Source: Malania oleifera
Lineage: Eukaryota; Streptophyta; Magnoliopsida; Santalales; Ximeniaceae
Direction of reading: 5' to 3'
DNA length: 64,000 nucleotides
Assembly (NCBI RefSeq): GCF_029873635.1
Contig: NC_080423.1
Coordinates: 89,945,191 to 90,009,190, forward strand
Position numbers and translations under genes: made by a program. The stretch's first letter is position 1. The number at the start of each line of letters is the position of its first letter. Under the pieces are notes generated by a model. That model was not told the origin of the DNA and ran no database searches. It worked only from the letters and a program-made list of their open reading frames with translations. This document shows, in pieces, positions 45,004-57,530 of this stretch.

Positions 45004-46494
45004 TAGGGATTATTTGAAATCACTTATATAGAAGTGTTTTCCATAATAGTATTGAATTTAATAAGCGTTGGACTGAAAAATTGTTAAAAGTTATAAGTGG
45101 TGTTTGGTGTATTTAAAATAAGTGGTATTGGGATACTTACTTTTATTATAGGACAATATATATTATAGGGCAATATATGATTATTTTTAAACATATTTTA
45201 AATTACAAATATTGACATTTTTATTAAAAATTTTATTAATAATTATTTTAATTATTTAAAATTAACATTTAAATATTTAAAAAATAATAAATTTAAGCTT
45301 CTTACTTTTAATTAATAATAATTTTTTATTAATGGATATTTATAAGATATTACTATCATACTAAATTATGACAAAAATAATACCATTAACTAAATATAAA
45401 ATTTAAATTTATTTAATATTAATTTAAATTATAAGTAGTTATTGTTCAATGCAAATTTGAATTATAATAATTAATATGCACTTTTAAGTATATTTTAACA
45501 AAAATATTAATATTTTTATTATTATAAGTTTAAATGATAATTATATTAATTTTATAATTAAATTTAAATATTTTATATTAACTACAATAATATAAATTAT
45601 TTATTAATTAAAAAATAATATTTTTATTCATATATATATATATATATATATATTTATAACACATATGATCATCTCATTAATTTATTTTAAATATACATTA
45701 ATAACTAAATTCAAAATTTTAGTTTCTTTAGTATTAATTTAAATTAATATGCGGTTCCTTTTATTCATTCCAGAATTTAATTATATTTTATTAATAATTA
45801 ATAGTGTATAATGCATAATAACATAATATGTGATTAATTAATAATTATATTAATTGTTATTTTTAATTAACATTTAAATATTTTTATTAAGTAAAAAATA
45901 ATATAATATTATTTTTATTAACAATAATATTATTATTTATTTATATTTATAACATATGACTATCATATATGTTTACGCTAAACTAATATTATTAATTAAT
46001 TATTATTTTTAATTTTTAACATTAATTAAATTAATAGGTCTTTCTTCTTCTTCTTCTTCTAGAATTGAATTATACTTCATTAATAGTTAATATATTATAA
46101 TACATCATGAAAAAATAAATGATTATCTTATAATATATTTTTTAAATTATAAAATAATCATTAAAATTTTTTAAATTTATAAAATTGACTCACCTATGAA
46201 TTGCGTTGCTTATAAGTAGCCAAAAATTTATCTTTGATTGCTTCTCAAAATTCACTTAAATAGTTCTCAAAAAAGTGATTATGAAAAAAATATTTTTTGC
46301 AATAAGTTTTTGTTGTAGTACAAATCAAATGCCACTTTTTTTTTTCTTTGTAAAAATGCTAATTTTAAGTGAAAAAAGCTATAAACACATTTTTTTTATT
46401 TATAAAATGCTCCCAAACGGGGACTTATTAGTCTTAACATTTTTTTAGAAAAGCACTTCTAAATAAGTCGCCAAACAACCCCTAGAATATCAAT
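45004..46494. mobile_element. Possible large hAT-type non-autonomous element
   Basis: Left 'tagggattatttgaaatcac' then 'ttatatagaagtgtttt' and right (reverse complement) 'taggggttgtttggcgactt' then 'atttagaagtgctttt' are imperfect inverted termini. The interior is non-coding and extremely AT-rich. I found no 8-bp duplication at the edges. The right half recurs in the second copy of the tandem duplication (to about 49280). Confidence 0.45.
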
Positions 46495-48226
46495 GCACTA
46501 TAATTTATTCATTTAATTATTATATTTTTAAACTCACCTTTCAATACTCCAAAAATAGTACGTGATATTGAAAATTAGAAAAAAAAAATATTAATTTTGA
46601 ATTATTTTTGTTATTAAGTTGAAAAATTTACAAATTTTTATGATGCTTTCATTTTAATTTTATTTTAAATTCATATGGTCGTTTTATTTTAATTTTAATT
46701 GAATATTTATATAAAATAAATAATTTAATTCACAAAAGTCAATTATTTGTATTAAATTGCAATAGGCTTCCGTAACACTAAAAACCATCTAATCTGATTT
46801 TTTTTTTTTTTAAATAATATATTAAACAAGCTTTTTATCATAACTTATTTCTTCCTACGCAACAATGAAAATATAAATAATACCAAATGTTACCCTAATT
46901 AATGAAGTTCGATTCTAATACCATGTAAAATTTATATTCTTTCCAAATTTGTCAAATTCATGAATTTTTAATACCTTTTAGAGGTGCGTATGGATGTTTT
47001 AACTCAATATCCCATATCTATATAAAATTTTAAGCTTTTAACTACAATCCTAAAATATTTTATAATTATCTTACATGTATGAGAAATAATGCACAACAAA
47101 TAAATAAATTAATAAATAAAATTTAAGTATAGAGACAAAATAAAAATCAATTTTGAAAGGGTTTGGATTCCTATATTTTAAAAATTCTTCTTTTTTTGTT
47201 TTTTTTAAACCAAGCTAGTGTTGAAGCATAATTATTGAATTTAAATAAAAAAATAACAAAATTTGGGTTAAGAAACACAAAAAAACTTATACAAAAGCCC
47301 ATGCAATAGGACCTATTTGGATCACTTAAGCCAACATTATTCAATTTACTAGTTAAAATAAGTTATATGTAATTATAAAACAATTCAATACTTTTACAAT
47401 CTTTAATTAAATAATTTCCTTAGATATCTTCACAGTCGTTACCATTGCTCTTAGAGATATGATAATGACTATTCAGAGTTTGACTCCCATCTTAGTAAGA
47501 GGTGATAGTGGGAATTAAGGAGACAATAAATGAGTTGGTGGATTATTAAGTTCTGAATAGTTTCGAATGTCACTGTTATAAAGAAAAAATAAACAAAATA
47601 AAATACACTTACTCATATTTAAATATACCCTGTTCATAAATTTTTAAAAATGATACTCATACTTTTTGAACTATCATTTTAGTTACCAAAAAAAAAAAAT
47701 CCCATTAACAAATAATTATTAACTTTAATAGATTTCGCCATGTATACAATGTGTGAGAAAATTTGTAAATTTCGATCGAATTACCATTAAATATGGAATG
47801 AACAAAGCCGTATTCAAATTTCAAACAAGCTCATATCCTGTAATATATACATTAGTCTTACATTTAGAAAGTCAAAATTGAAATAAACTTTAGCTGTATA
47901 TATGATTGCAGTTGACCCTCTAGGAATTTAATTCATTCATTAATTTTTGTCGCAACCTAAGAATTCTATACAATTCTTCCGCCATGGGTCAACTTCTTAA
48001 CTTCTGTTTATATATATATATATATGTTAAAAAAAGAGTTTAGCCTCGTTAACATGCTCTCATGCACATACCAATTTTGATTTGCTTCTAATAATGCACG
48101 TTATGGTAAATGCACTTAAATTTTGTCCAAAAATATATATTAGAAAAAGAGTAAATGGACCCATAAGCACTTCCTTCTTTTATTGTTTTTTTTTTTTTTA
48201 AAGTACAAAAAAGATGATTATTAAAA
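45457..48226 (+). repeat. Tandem duplication, copy 1 (2.77 kb)
   Basis: From 'ttgaattataataattaata' the sequence is collinear with 48227 onward at an offset of 2770 bp. Examples are 'ttcttcttcttcttctagaattg' (46040/48846), 'cgacccctaaaat/caacccctagaat', and 'gagtaaatggacccataagc' (48150/51018). No gene is seen. It starts inside the possible hAT-type element. Confidence 0.9.
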
Positions 48227-51085
48227 TTGAATTATAATAATTAATATGCACTTTTAAGTATATTTAAACAAAAATATTAATATTTTTATTATTATAAATT
48301 TAATTGATAATTATATTAATTTTATAATTAAATTTAAATATTTTATACTAACTAAAATAATATAGTATTATTTATTAATTAAAACATAATATTTTAATTC
48401 ATATATATTTATATATAGAGAGAGAGAGTTATTTATAACACATATGATCATCTCATTAATTTATTTTAAATATACATTAATAACTAAATTCAAATTTTAA
48501 GTTTATTTAAAATTAATTTAAATTTATAGGTGGTTCTTTTTATTCATTCAAGAATTTAATTATATTTTATTAATAATTAATAGTGTATAATGCATAATAA
48601 CATAATATGTGATTAATTTTTAATTAAAAATTTAATTAATAATTATATTAATTGTTATTTTTAATTAACATTTAAATATTTTTATTAAGTAAAAAAATAA
48701 TATAATATTATTTTTATTAACAATAATATTATTATTTATTTTTATTTATAACATATGATTATCATATATGTTTACGCTAAACTAATATTATTAATTAAAT
48801 TAATATTTTTAATTTTTAACATTAATTAAATTAATAGATCTTTCTTCTTCTTCTTCTTCCTAGAATTGAATTATACTTCATTAATAGTTAACATATTATA
48901 ATACATCATGAAAAATAAATGATTATCTTTCAATATATTTTTTAAATTATAAAATAATCACTAAAGTTTTTTATATTTATAAAATTGACTCACCTATGAA
49001 TAGCGTTGCTTATAAGAAGCCAAAAATTTATCTTTGATTGCTTCTCAAAATTCACTTAAATAGTTTTCAAAAAAGTGATTATAAAAAAAATACTTTTTGC
49101 AATAAGTTTTTGCTGTAGTACAAATCAAATGTCGCTTTTCTTTTCTTTTGTAAAAATGCTAATTTTAAGTGAAAAAAGCTATAAACATTTTTTTATTTAT
49201 AAAATGCTCCCAAATGGGGACTTATTAGTCTTAACATTTTTTTAGAAAAGCACTTCTAAATAAGTCACCAAACGACCCCTAAAATACCAATGGACTATAA
49301 TTAATTTATTTAATTATTATATTTTTAAACTCACCTTTTAATGCTCCAAAAATAGTACGTGACTATTGAAAATTAGAAAAAAAAAAATAATATTAATTTT
49401 TGAATTATTTTGTTATTAAGTTGAAAAATTTTACAAATTTTTATGATGCTTTCATTTTAATTTTATTTTAAATTCATATGGTCGTTTTATTTTAATTTTA
49501 ATTAAATATTTTATATAAAATAAATAATTTAATTCACAAAAGTCAATTATTTGTATTAAATTGCAATAGGCTTCCGTAACACTAAAAACCATCTAATCTG
49601 AATTATTTATTTTGGTGAAAAATAATATATTAAACAAGCTTTTTATCATAACTTATTTCTTCCTACGCAACAATGAAAATATAAATAATACCAAATGTCA
49701 CCCTAATTAATGAAGTTCGATTCTAATACCATGTAGAATTTATATTCTTTCCAAATTTGTCAAACTCATGAATTTTTAATACTTTTTAGAGGTTCTATCG
49801 ATGTTTTAACTCAATATCCCATATCTACATAAAATTTTAAGCTTTTAACTGCAATCCCAAAATATTTTATAATTATCTTACATGTATGAGAAATAATGCA
49901 TGACAAATAAATAAATAAATAAATAAAATTTGAGTATAGAGACGAAATAAAAATCAATTTTGAAAGGGTTTGGATTCCTATATTTAAAAAATTTTTGATT
50001 TCTTTTTTGAAACCGAGCTAGCGTTGAAGTATAATTATTGAATTTAAATAAAAAAATAACAAAATTTGGGTTAAGAAACACAATAAGCTAATACAATAGC
50101 CCATGCATTAGGACCCATTTGGATCACTTAAGCCAACATTATTCCATTTACTAGTTAAAGTAAGTTACATGTAATTATAAAATAATTCAATACTTTTGCA
50201 ATTTCTAATTAAATAATTTCTTTAGATATCTTCTCAGTCGTCACCATTGCTCTTAGAGATATGGATAATGACTATTTAGAATTTGACTCCCATCTTAATA
50301 AGAGGTGGTAGTGGGAATTAAGGAACGAATAAATGAGTTGGTGGATTATTAAGTTCTGAATAGTTTCGGATGTCATTGTTATAAAGAAAAATAAATAAAA
50401 TAAAATACACTTACTCCTATTTAAATATACCCTTTTCATAAATTTTTAAAAATGATACTCATACTTTTTGAACTATCTTTTTAGTTACCAAAAAAAAAAA
50501 AAAATCTCATTAACAAATAATTATTAACTTTAATAGATTTCGTCATGTATACAATGTGTGAGAAAATTTGTAAATTTCGGCTAAATAACCATTAAATATG
50601 GAATGAACAAAGCCGTGGTTGAACTCTCATACTACCCCCCAAAAAAAGAAGGAGAGAAATTCAAATTTCAAACAAGCTTATATCCTGTAATATATATACA
50701 TTAGTCTTATATTTAAAAATCAAAATTGAAATAACCTTTAGCTATATTTATGATTGCATTTGACCCTCTAGGATTCATTAATTTTTGGCACAGCCAAAGA
50801 ATTCTATACAATTATTACGCCATGGGTCAACTTCTTAACTTCCGTTCCTATATATATATATATATATATATGTTAAAAAAAGAGTTTAACCTCGTTAACT
50901 TGCTCTCATGCAGATACCAATTTTGATTTGCTTCTAATAATGCATGTTTATGGTACATGCACTTAAATTTTGTCCAAAATTCTTGCATTAATAAAAAATA
51001 TATATATTAGAAAAAGAGTAAATGGACCCATAAGCACTTCCTTCTTTTATTGTTTTTTTTTTTTTTTAATTACAAAAAAGATGAT
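48227..51085 (+). repeat. Tandem duplication, copy 2 (2.86 kb)
   Basis: Collinear with copy 1, with point differences throughout. One block of ~45 bp (about 50617-50660, 'ggttgaactctcatactacc...') is absent from copy 1. It ends near 51085, about 700 bp upstream of the U-box gene, so the duplication lies in that gene's upstream region. Confidence 0.9.
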
Positions 51086-51578
51086 GATGATGGTGGTGAT
51101 AAAATGAAAGCCCACCAAAAGGCAGCACAAAAACTATACCAAAAAGAAAGATTAAAAAAAAAAAGGAAAGAAATCTTATTCAACAGACTCCATAATTAAT
51201 TGAAATAATTGCAACTTGCCTTAGGATCTCCCAAACAAGTCCACAACAACCACAGCCCACTGTAGCATGTAGCTGTCATGCTCTCCAGCTCATTTTTTTT
51301 TATAAGATATGCACACCAGCCCTTATCTGACGCACCACCGGCGCACATGCGCATGCCCCCGCGCGCACGTTAGCTCCGGAAGCTGCCGCAAGTGCAACAA
51401 ATTCATTTGTACACCTCAGAAATCAAAGCTAAAGTACGCGACACAGCGGCGACGCAGTTGTTGCCGATGCCGAGTAAAAGCAAAACCCAATCAGCTCACC
51501 CTTTTTTATTTTGTTTTAATTTTTCAAAGCAGAAACTTTCAAAAACAGCACACCGATTTTTATTTTTAATTTTTTGTT
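51086..51578. other. Upstream region of the U-box gene
   Basis: Poly-A/T tracts, then a GC-richer stretch with 'gcgcgcacgt' and 'acacagcggcgacgcag' (51360-51460). Short frames overlapping here continue into the 5' leader and have no known similarity. Confidence 0.4.
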
Positions 51579-51587
51579 TTTATATAA
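51579..51587 (+). promoter_or_regulatory. TATA box of the U-box gene
   Basis: 'tttatataagg' lies about 205 bp upstream of the ATG. A TATATAA core with ~30 bp spacing would place transcription start near 51615 and give a ~175-base 5' leader. Confidence 0.6.
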
Positions 51588-51790
51588 GGGCAGAAATCCG
51601 AAGCACGCAATTGTTTGGTACTACTTCTTGTTTTCGCAACCAGTGCCTTTTTCTTCACCTTCAATCTAAAGCCTAAAGGCTTCTCTCATATTTTGTGTAG
51701 CTTTCGATCATCTTTTGTTCCTGCAATTGTTTATTCTTTTCATCTTTCTGGTTCTGATTCCGAGTTGATTTGGTTGTTGAGTCGTTGTTC

Positions 51791-53806
51791 ATGGCCGTCT
51801 CCCCTCAGGCTTTTCCGCCAAGGAAGCGCCGGCCCTCCGCCGGATCCTTCTTCTCCCCGCACTTCTCCGACCTTAAGCTCCTTCAGTGTCTGCTCCTCCT
51901 CTCCCAGGAAGTCGGCAGTCTAAAGCCCTTGCAGTTCCTTCTAAAGAGAAATGCGTCTTCTGTTATTCGCAAGTCCAAGCTCCTCACAATCTTCTTCGAT
52001 GAGCTTCTGCGCAATCAGATCTCTTCCTTCTCTGCTTCCGCCATCCTCTGCTTCGAAGAGATGTACATAGTTTTGCAGAGAGCCAAAACGTTGATTGAAG
52101 ATTGTTCCAATGGGAGCAAGATGTGGCTTCTAATGCAGAACGAGTCGGTTGCTAACAGCTTTCACGAGCTCACTGTTGATTTGTCGACGCTGCTGGATAT
52201 ATTTCCTCTAAAAGACGTTCATCTGAACGACGATGTTGCCGAGCTGGTACTTATGATCAGAAAGCAGTCCAGCGGAACCAAAGCTTATGTGGATCCCCAG
52301 GACCAGGCTCTCAGATTCAAGGTGATAAAATTGCTCGATCAAATTGAAAGAGAGATTGTTCCGGATCACTCAGTGCTAGCCCAGATCTTCGACAGATTAG
52401 GATTGTGCGATTCAGCGAGTTGCAGAGACGAGATGGAGAGCCTTGAAGATGAGGTTCTGAATCAAACAGACGAGAAATCGAGGGCCGAATTGGTCGCGTT
52501 GATCGGTCTCGTTCGTTACGCGAAATGCGTCCTCTTCGGTGCCTCGACGCCGCGCGCCGACAGCCGGCGGCGGAAGCAGGTCGCGGATACAAATATTCCG
52601 GTGGACTTCCGGTGTCCCATCACTCTAGATTTGATGCGGGACCCAGTCGTCGTGGCAACGGGACAGACGTTCGATCGACCGTCCATCAGTTCCTGGATCA
52701 ACGCAGGACACAAAACGTGCCCAAAAACAGGTCAGACCATGGCCCACACGGACTTGATCCCTAACCGCGCCCTGAAGAACCTCATCGCTTTGTGGTGTCG
52801 CGAGCAGAGAATCCCATTCGAAACAACGGACGTCAACGACAGACCTAACGGCGTTACAATGAACAAGACGGCGCTGGAAGCCACGAAGATGACGGCGTCG
52901 TTTTTAATAAAAGAATTAACGACGTCACAGTCGGCGGAAACGGCGAACCGCGTGGTTCACGAGCTTCGGGTCCTAGCCAAGACAGACTCGGATAGCCGAG
53001 CCTGCATTGCCGAAGCTGGAGCCATACCTCACCTCGTTAGATACTTAGCCTCGGACAACCCGAGCCTACAGGTTAACGCCGTTACGACGATCCTCAACCT
53101 TTCAATACTAGAAGCAAACAAGACGAGGATTATGGAGGCCGACGGAGCACTAAACGGCGTCGTCGAGGTGCTCCGTTCCGGCGCCACCTGGGAGGCAAAG
53201 GCGAACGCGGCGGCGACCATATTCAGCCTCTCCGGCGTACACATATACAAGAAGCGACTTGGGAGGAAGACACGTGTCATCAGGGGATTGATCGATTTGG
53301 CTAAAGTGGGACCCAAATTGTCAAAGAGGGACGCTTTAATGGCCATTTTGATTTTGGCCGGAGATAGAGAGGCCGTCGGGAGGTTGATAGAGGAAGGGGT
53401 TGTGGAGATGACCAGTCAAGTGATGCGGGAGTTGCCGGAGGAGGCGGTGACGATTCTTGAACTGGTGACTCGAAGAGGCGGGTTGGCAGCCATCGCCGCT
53501 GCATATCATGCGATTAGGAAATTGGCGATGGTGTTGAGGGAAGGGTCGGAGAGAAGCAGGGAGAGTGCGGCGGCGACGCTGGTTTATATTTGCCGGAAAG
53601 GGGGGTCGGAGACGGTGGCGGAGCTTGCGGCGGTGCCGGGAATCGAGAGATTACTATGGGAATTGATGGGGACGGGAAGTTCGAGGGCCAAGAGGAAGGC
53701 AGCGACGCTGTCGAAGCTCCTCAGGAGATGGGCGGCCGGTTTGGACGAAGGTCTAATGTCAGGGTACACCACCATGGCTGCATCAAGGATTGTGTTGTCA
53801 AACTAA
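51791..53806 (+). CDS. PUB16: U-box/ARM-repeat E3 ubiquitin ligase (PUB16-like)
   Basis: It should transfer ubiquitin from an E2 to substrate proteins; plant PUB proteins of this class act in defence, growth and hormone responses. The 671-codon frame starts at ATG 51791 ('MAVSPQAFPPRKRRPSAGSF'); the frame is open 21 bases further up, but no ATG is there. Residues ~20-250 form the helical U-box N-terminal domain. The U-box is at about 268-342 ('IPVDFRCPITLDLMRDPVVV', 'GQTFDR-SI-SWI', 'CPKTGQ', 'LIPNRALKNLI'), with the E2-contacting positions present. Armadillo repeats follow to about residue 650 ('AGAIPHLVRYLAS', 'NAVTTILNLSI', 'SRESAAATLVYICRKGG'). It is intronless, as PUB16-like genes are, and GC-richer than its surroundings. 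No stops or shifts. The U-box/ARM assignment is firm; the exact orthology is from memory. Confidence 0.93.
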   Translation: MAVSPQAFPPRKRRPSAGSFFSPHFSDLKLLQCLLLLSQEVGSLKPLQFLLKRNASSVIRKSKLLTIFFDELLRNQISSFSASAILCFEEMYIVLQRAKTLIEDCSNGSKMWLLMQNESVANSFHELTVDLSTLLDIFPLKDVHLNDDVAELVLMIRKQSSGTKAYVDPQDQALRFKVIKLLDQIEREIVPDHSVLAQIFDRLGLCDSASCRDEMESLEDEVLNQTDEKSRAELVALIGLVRYAKCVLFGASTPRADSRRRKQVADTNIPVDFRCPITLDLMRDPVVVATGQTFDRPSISSWINAGHKTCPKTGQTMAHTDLIPNRALKNLIALWCREQRIPFETTDVNDRPNGVTMNKTALEATKMTASFLIKELTTSQSAETANRVVHELRVLAKTDSDSRACIAEAGAIPHLVRYLASDNPSLQVNAVTTILNLSILEANKTRIMEADGALNGVVEVLRSGATWEAKANAAATIFSLSGVHIYKKRLGRKTRVIRGLIDLAKVGPKLSKRDALMAILILAGDREAVGRLIEEGVVEMTSQVMRELPEEAVTILELVTRRGGLAAIAAAYHAIRKLAMVLREGSERSRESAAATLVYICRKGGSETVAELAAVPGIERLLWELMGTGSSRAKRKAATLSKLLRRWAAGLDEGLMSGYTTMAASRIVLSN

Positions 53807-54560
53807 TTAACCTTTTGTCTGATTATTTCGTTTAATTTGTAAAGATTACAAAAGAACGTAACGCTCTCAAGAAAAATTGATAGTGTTTCGTATTTTTTTA
53901 TATCTTATATTTTTATATTTGTTTGAAACATTTTTTATTATGTAAAATGCCTTGGATCGATAGTTGAATTTGTTATTTGAATGTGAGCTCATAAACACAT
54001 AAATTTGTTGGTTGTCTGTTGATTGTGTGGAAAACGAAAATGGTAATTCATTAAACTATTATGCCTTATTTACTTGTGAAAAATACTTTTAGGTTTTGTT
54101 TTTAGTTTTCAAATAATTACAAGAAATAATATCTTACTTTTTAATTTTTAATTTTTTAAAAATATTTTAAAATTTTTTTCTAAATTTTTAACATAAATAT
54201 TTAAAAATTTATAAAATAAGTTAATATTTTTTATAATTATTTTAAAGAAAAATGCTTGCAAGAATGATTTCTTCACCTTCAATTTGGAGCCCATATCACA
54301 AAATATTACGAAAATGGTCAGAGGTACAACCTACACTAATTCATACCTCTCACTTAGTGCATATATATGAAATTTGAATAGTTAATACTATTGATTACAT
54401 ATGCTCTATAGTTGGAGAGAGCTCAATTAGGCATCACAACTTACAAGTTAAAAAGGCATCACCAACAAAAAATAGAAATGGTAAATGTCATTAGGCCATG
54501 AAAGTATTCAAATATATTTACTATACTAGTGGTTAATGAAAAGTTAGGATACTTAGACAT
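53807..54560. other. 3' region of the U-box gene; no gene
   Basis: AT-rich sequence. The 3' UTR probably ends within the first 150-250 bp, but no single polyadenylation signal stands out. Nothing else is recognised. Confidence 0.45.
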
Positions 54561-55199
54561 TAGGGCGACAAGCGGCGTGCGTCCCGTCTCCGACTTTGAA
54601 GCCGCTTTCGTCTCTGACATTTGCAGCAGCGTTCGTCTCTGGCGGTGCAGCGGCTCTCATTTCTCTGGATCCGCAACGGGCGAAGAGCCGAGGTTTCAGG
54701 GGGTTTCGCAGCAAAGAGGCGTTGCAAGTTCGATTGTCGCTTGGTTCACTCGAAGAACACCAGGAACAACTGGTGAATCGAACTCCGATGGCACCCTAGT
54801 CCAGACAGGCGGTGAATCGAATCCCAGCACACTCTCATCCAGACAGGAGGCAACGGCCTTTGCGATTGGAACCTCACAAATTGCTCCGGAACCCGATCCA
54901 CTCCCCTGCACCTGCATTTCGGCCAGAACCAGTGCATCTTGGCTGTGATCCCAGGTTTTCTCGCGACGACAGTGGTGGGACGACGGCGAGTTCGGGAACT
55001 CTTGATCTCGCGACGACAATGAAGGGACCCCCAGCTCTAGGTTCGAAGTTTCGTAGAGGAGAATCAGACGATGATACTTCCGGCAAGCTTTCAGCAAGCT
55101 TTCTTCTACTGGTACTCTTTCTAAGTCAGGTATGTCTCTCTTCAAGTTTCGTTGAAGTAAAACGTCTATTATCTAGAAGTCGATGGTGGCGCCTGTCAG
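54561..55199 (+). other. GC-rich 5' region of the LINE
   Basis: Several overlapping open frames on both strands arise from high GC content ('tcgtctctgacatttgcagc', repeated 'gcgacgaca'), none with a known motif. Its place directly before ORF1 fits the promoter-bearing 5' UTR of plant L1 elements. Confidence 0.55.
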
Positions 55200-55202
55200 C
55201 CC

Positions 55203-55970
55203 TCTAGGGGATCGCCTCTTTCGAAAGGTGCTTCTGGTCCTTTGTTGTATGCCCATATAGTATCACATTCTCATGCTGTTAACTCATCGTCTTCCTCTTT
55301 TAAACTAGCCATGAGATATTCAATGGATGTAGATGAAGATGTTGGTTTTATATTCTCTGAGGTTGAGATGAACAAAGTGGTGGAAGATTTTCGGTTTACA
55401 TTGGTTTTGAAATTTTTATGCTCTAGACCACCCATTGACGTTATCCGTTTGAATGTCATAAAGTCGTGGGGCCTTTCGGAGATCCCTTCTGTTAGTTTCA
55501 TGGATGATTTTCACGTATTGGTTCAGATGAAGAATGAACGAGATTTTTTTCATGGATGGTCTCGTGAAGGAAGGATTTTGGCTGGATTTCCATTTCGTCT
55601 TTTTTGATGGACAAAGGATTTCAACCTGAAGCAGAAACCATTCTTGGCCCCTCAATGGTTATTTCTCCCTTGTCTTCCGATGCACATGTATAGGTCTGGT
55701 TGCTTACAAATTCTTGCCACGAGGTTTAGTCGATACCTGGGAACTGACAATGTTATGCTTAATCGAACTAGGGCTATGGGTGCGAGAATGTGTATGGAGG
55801 TGGATTTATTGGCAGATCAAGTAGATGCTTTCTCGATTGTTGTTTCTGCAAATCAGAAAATTTGGCATCAAGTGAGGTACGAAAAGTAAGGATTTTATTG
55901 TGAAAAATGTCATAGACAGGGGCATTCAAAGGTGGTATGCCGAGGGGGTGAAAGGAAATAGAAAACTGGG
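55203..55970 (+). pseudogene. LINE ORF1: DUF4283 domain and zinc knuckle (broken)
   Basis: One continuous frame runs from about 55203 with stops at 55605 (TGA), 55887 (TAA) and about 55959. It reads 'FRFTLVLKFLCSRPPIDVI', 'WGLSEIPSVSFMDDFHVLV', 'REGRILAGFPFRLF', 'QWLFLPCLPMHMY', 'ILATRFSRYLGTDN', then a knuckle C-EK-C-HRQG-H-SKVV-C near 55896-55940. DUF4283 plus a CCHC knuckle is the usual content of plant L1 ORF1, an RNA-binding protein. The start codon is not identifiable. An acidic tail frame (56174-56497) follows in another frame. Confidence 0.82.
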
Positions 55971-56471
55971 GATAAAAGTAAGAATATAGAAAATGGTAGA
56001 CAAGAAATCGACAAGAAATTTGGCGTGTGAAGAAATTGGATAAAGGGAAGGAAGTTTAGAGAGAATTGATAGATCCATGCATTGTTGAAGAACCTTTAGA
56101 GGGGGATCAAGCTCAAGAGGGTGCAACGACATCACAAATTTTGCCAGTGGTTGAGACAGTTCCGTAAAGTGCAATGGAAGAGGGGGAGTTTGTTCCTGAA
56201 GATCTGAGGCCTAAAGTGGAGAATTCACAACGGAATATAAATCAGTATGAGATTGTGCAGAGTGAGGAGATTGTTGAACCAGTCTTGGGTGCTCCTGACG
56301 CTAATATTATGATAGTTGAAGATGGTATAGTAGTGCGTGATCAGTTGACGACGTCTAGTAATATGGTTACAGAAATTTTGGAACAAGAGTGTACTTTCAT
56401 GGCCAAGTGTGTCCCATATAATTGTGAATCAGATAAGGAGGTGGAGACAAATACTTTAGGCAAAACTCCTA

Positions 56472-56806
56472 TTGGAAAAAGGCTTTTGTTCAGATGACGA
56501 TTTACATGTTCCGCTTGTTAAGTTGAAGGATATTAATGGGCAAAGTGAGAAGAAGTCTCAACGGGGTCTAGTGTGGAACGTGCGGGGTTTAGGCATGTCA
56601 AAAAATCGTTTACATAAGTTAATAAGGAAATTTTCGCCTTCTATTTTGGTTCTTTCAGAGCCATTTTCTAATGAAAGTTTGATGTCGCAATGGGTTGACT
56701 TTCTAAATTTTCTTAATTTTTGTGCGAATACTTCAGTGAGGGGTAAAATTTGGATGTTTTGGGAAGAGGAAGTGCACTTTGAGTTACAACATATGTCTGA
56801 TCAAGT
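56472..56806 (+). pseudogene. LINE ORF2, endonuclease N-terminal part
   Basis: Open from ATG 56472. 'LVWNVRGLGMSKNRLHKLI' is the conserved start of the endonuclease (Asn of the active site), followed by 'ILVLSEPFSNES' (usual 'ET' or 'EP' position). The frame reaches the hAT insertion at 'DQV', the 8-bp target site, and continues in the same frame at 63401. Confidence 0.83.
56799..56806. repeat. Left 8-bp target duplication GATCAAGT
   Basis: Directly precedes the hAT terminus and is repeated at 63401-63408. Confidence 0.95.
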
Positions 56807-57010
56807 CATGGTTTTAAATAACGGCTGTTACGTAGCGTAACGGCCGATACGTAACGTAAATCAAGGGCTCCGAAACCGATCTGGGCTGATAATGCGGTTT
56901 GGAAAAAATTCACAGCCGTAACGGCCGTTACGTCTCCGTAACGGTCCGTAACAGCCGTTACCCCTACGTTACACTCCGTAACAGTCCGTTATGGACCGTT
57001 ACATACCGAC
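56807..57010. repeat. Left subterminal GTAACGG/CCGTTAC repeats of the hAT
   Basis: At least ten copies of 'gtaacgg' or 'ccgttac', many as palindromes ('aacggccgttacgt'), lie within 200 bp. The right end (63300-63390) has diverged 'cgttatgtaacacccgcg' and 'cgtgacacccgcgac' forms. Similar sequence lies at 24783-24960. Confidence 0.85.
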
Positions 57011-57530
57011 AACTTGCAGAATCTGCTTTCTGCAACGCAACGTTCCTTTCCCCCTTTCCTGAGTCCCAAGCACCCTTCTACCATTCAATCTACCTAAATC
57101 TAACATTCAAAGAACAAAAATACTTACTTGCAGTTTTGTTGGCCGAGCCGCCGAAGCTATAAGAAGGCTTCACGCCTTCACTCCTTCGAAGCCTGAGTTG
57201 ATCTACTCATCTTCGCAGCCTTCGTTTCCTGAATCCTGAACCTAACAAAGTTCTTCGAAGCTTGAGAGTGGCCGAAGGCAGCTTCATCCGCCACCGCCAG
57301 TCGTCGCACTCGCCGCCACCAGCCAGCCCTCTACCAGTCGTTGGCGTCGTCGCACTCGCAGCCACCAGCCAGCCCTCCGCCAATCGTCGCACGAAGCTTC
57401 GAGGCTTCGAGGCTCCTCCATCCTCCGAGTCGCCTCCCCTCTCTTGGTCTCACTCAGAGTCTCAGACTCTCTGCCCTCTGCTCATCTCGCGTATGAGATA
57501 AGCTTTATTTCAGTAACACTCAACACCCAC
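57011..57530 (+). other. hAT 5' region, no coding sequence recognised
   Basis: Pyrimidine-rich, GC-richer stretch with repeated 'cgccgccaccagccagccct' (57312 and 57357) and 'gccttcactccttcgaagcc'. The two open frames through it (57207 minus, 57262 plus) are composed of these repeats. It is a plausible promoter and leader region for the transposase. Confidence 0.45.

Noticed and set aside
52317-53504. Frames antisense or offset to the U-box gene
   Set aside because: They are shadows of a GC-rich coding sequence with clear domain evidence in one frame.
54529-55207. Five overlapping frames, up to 149 codons, on both strands
   Set aside because: High GC content alone explains them; position suggests a LINE 5' UTR, and no frame has a recognised domain.
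56899-57501. Plus- and minus-strand frames in the hAT 5' region
   Set aside because: Built from GTAACGG and 'cgccaccagccagccct' repeats; no domain.
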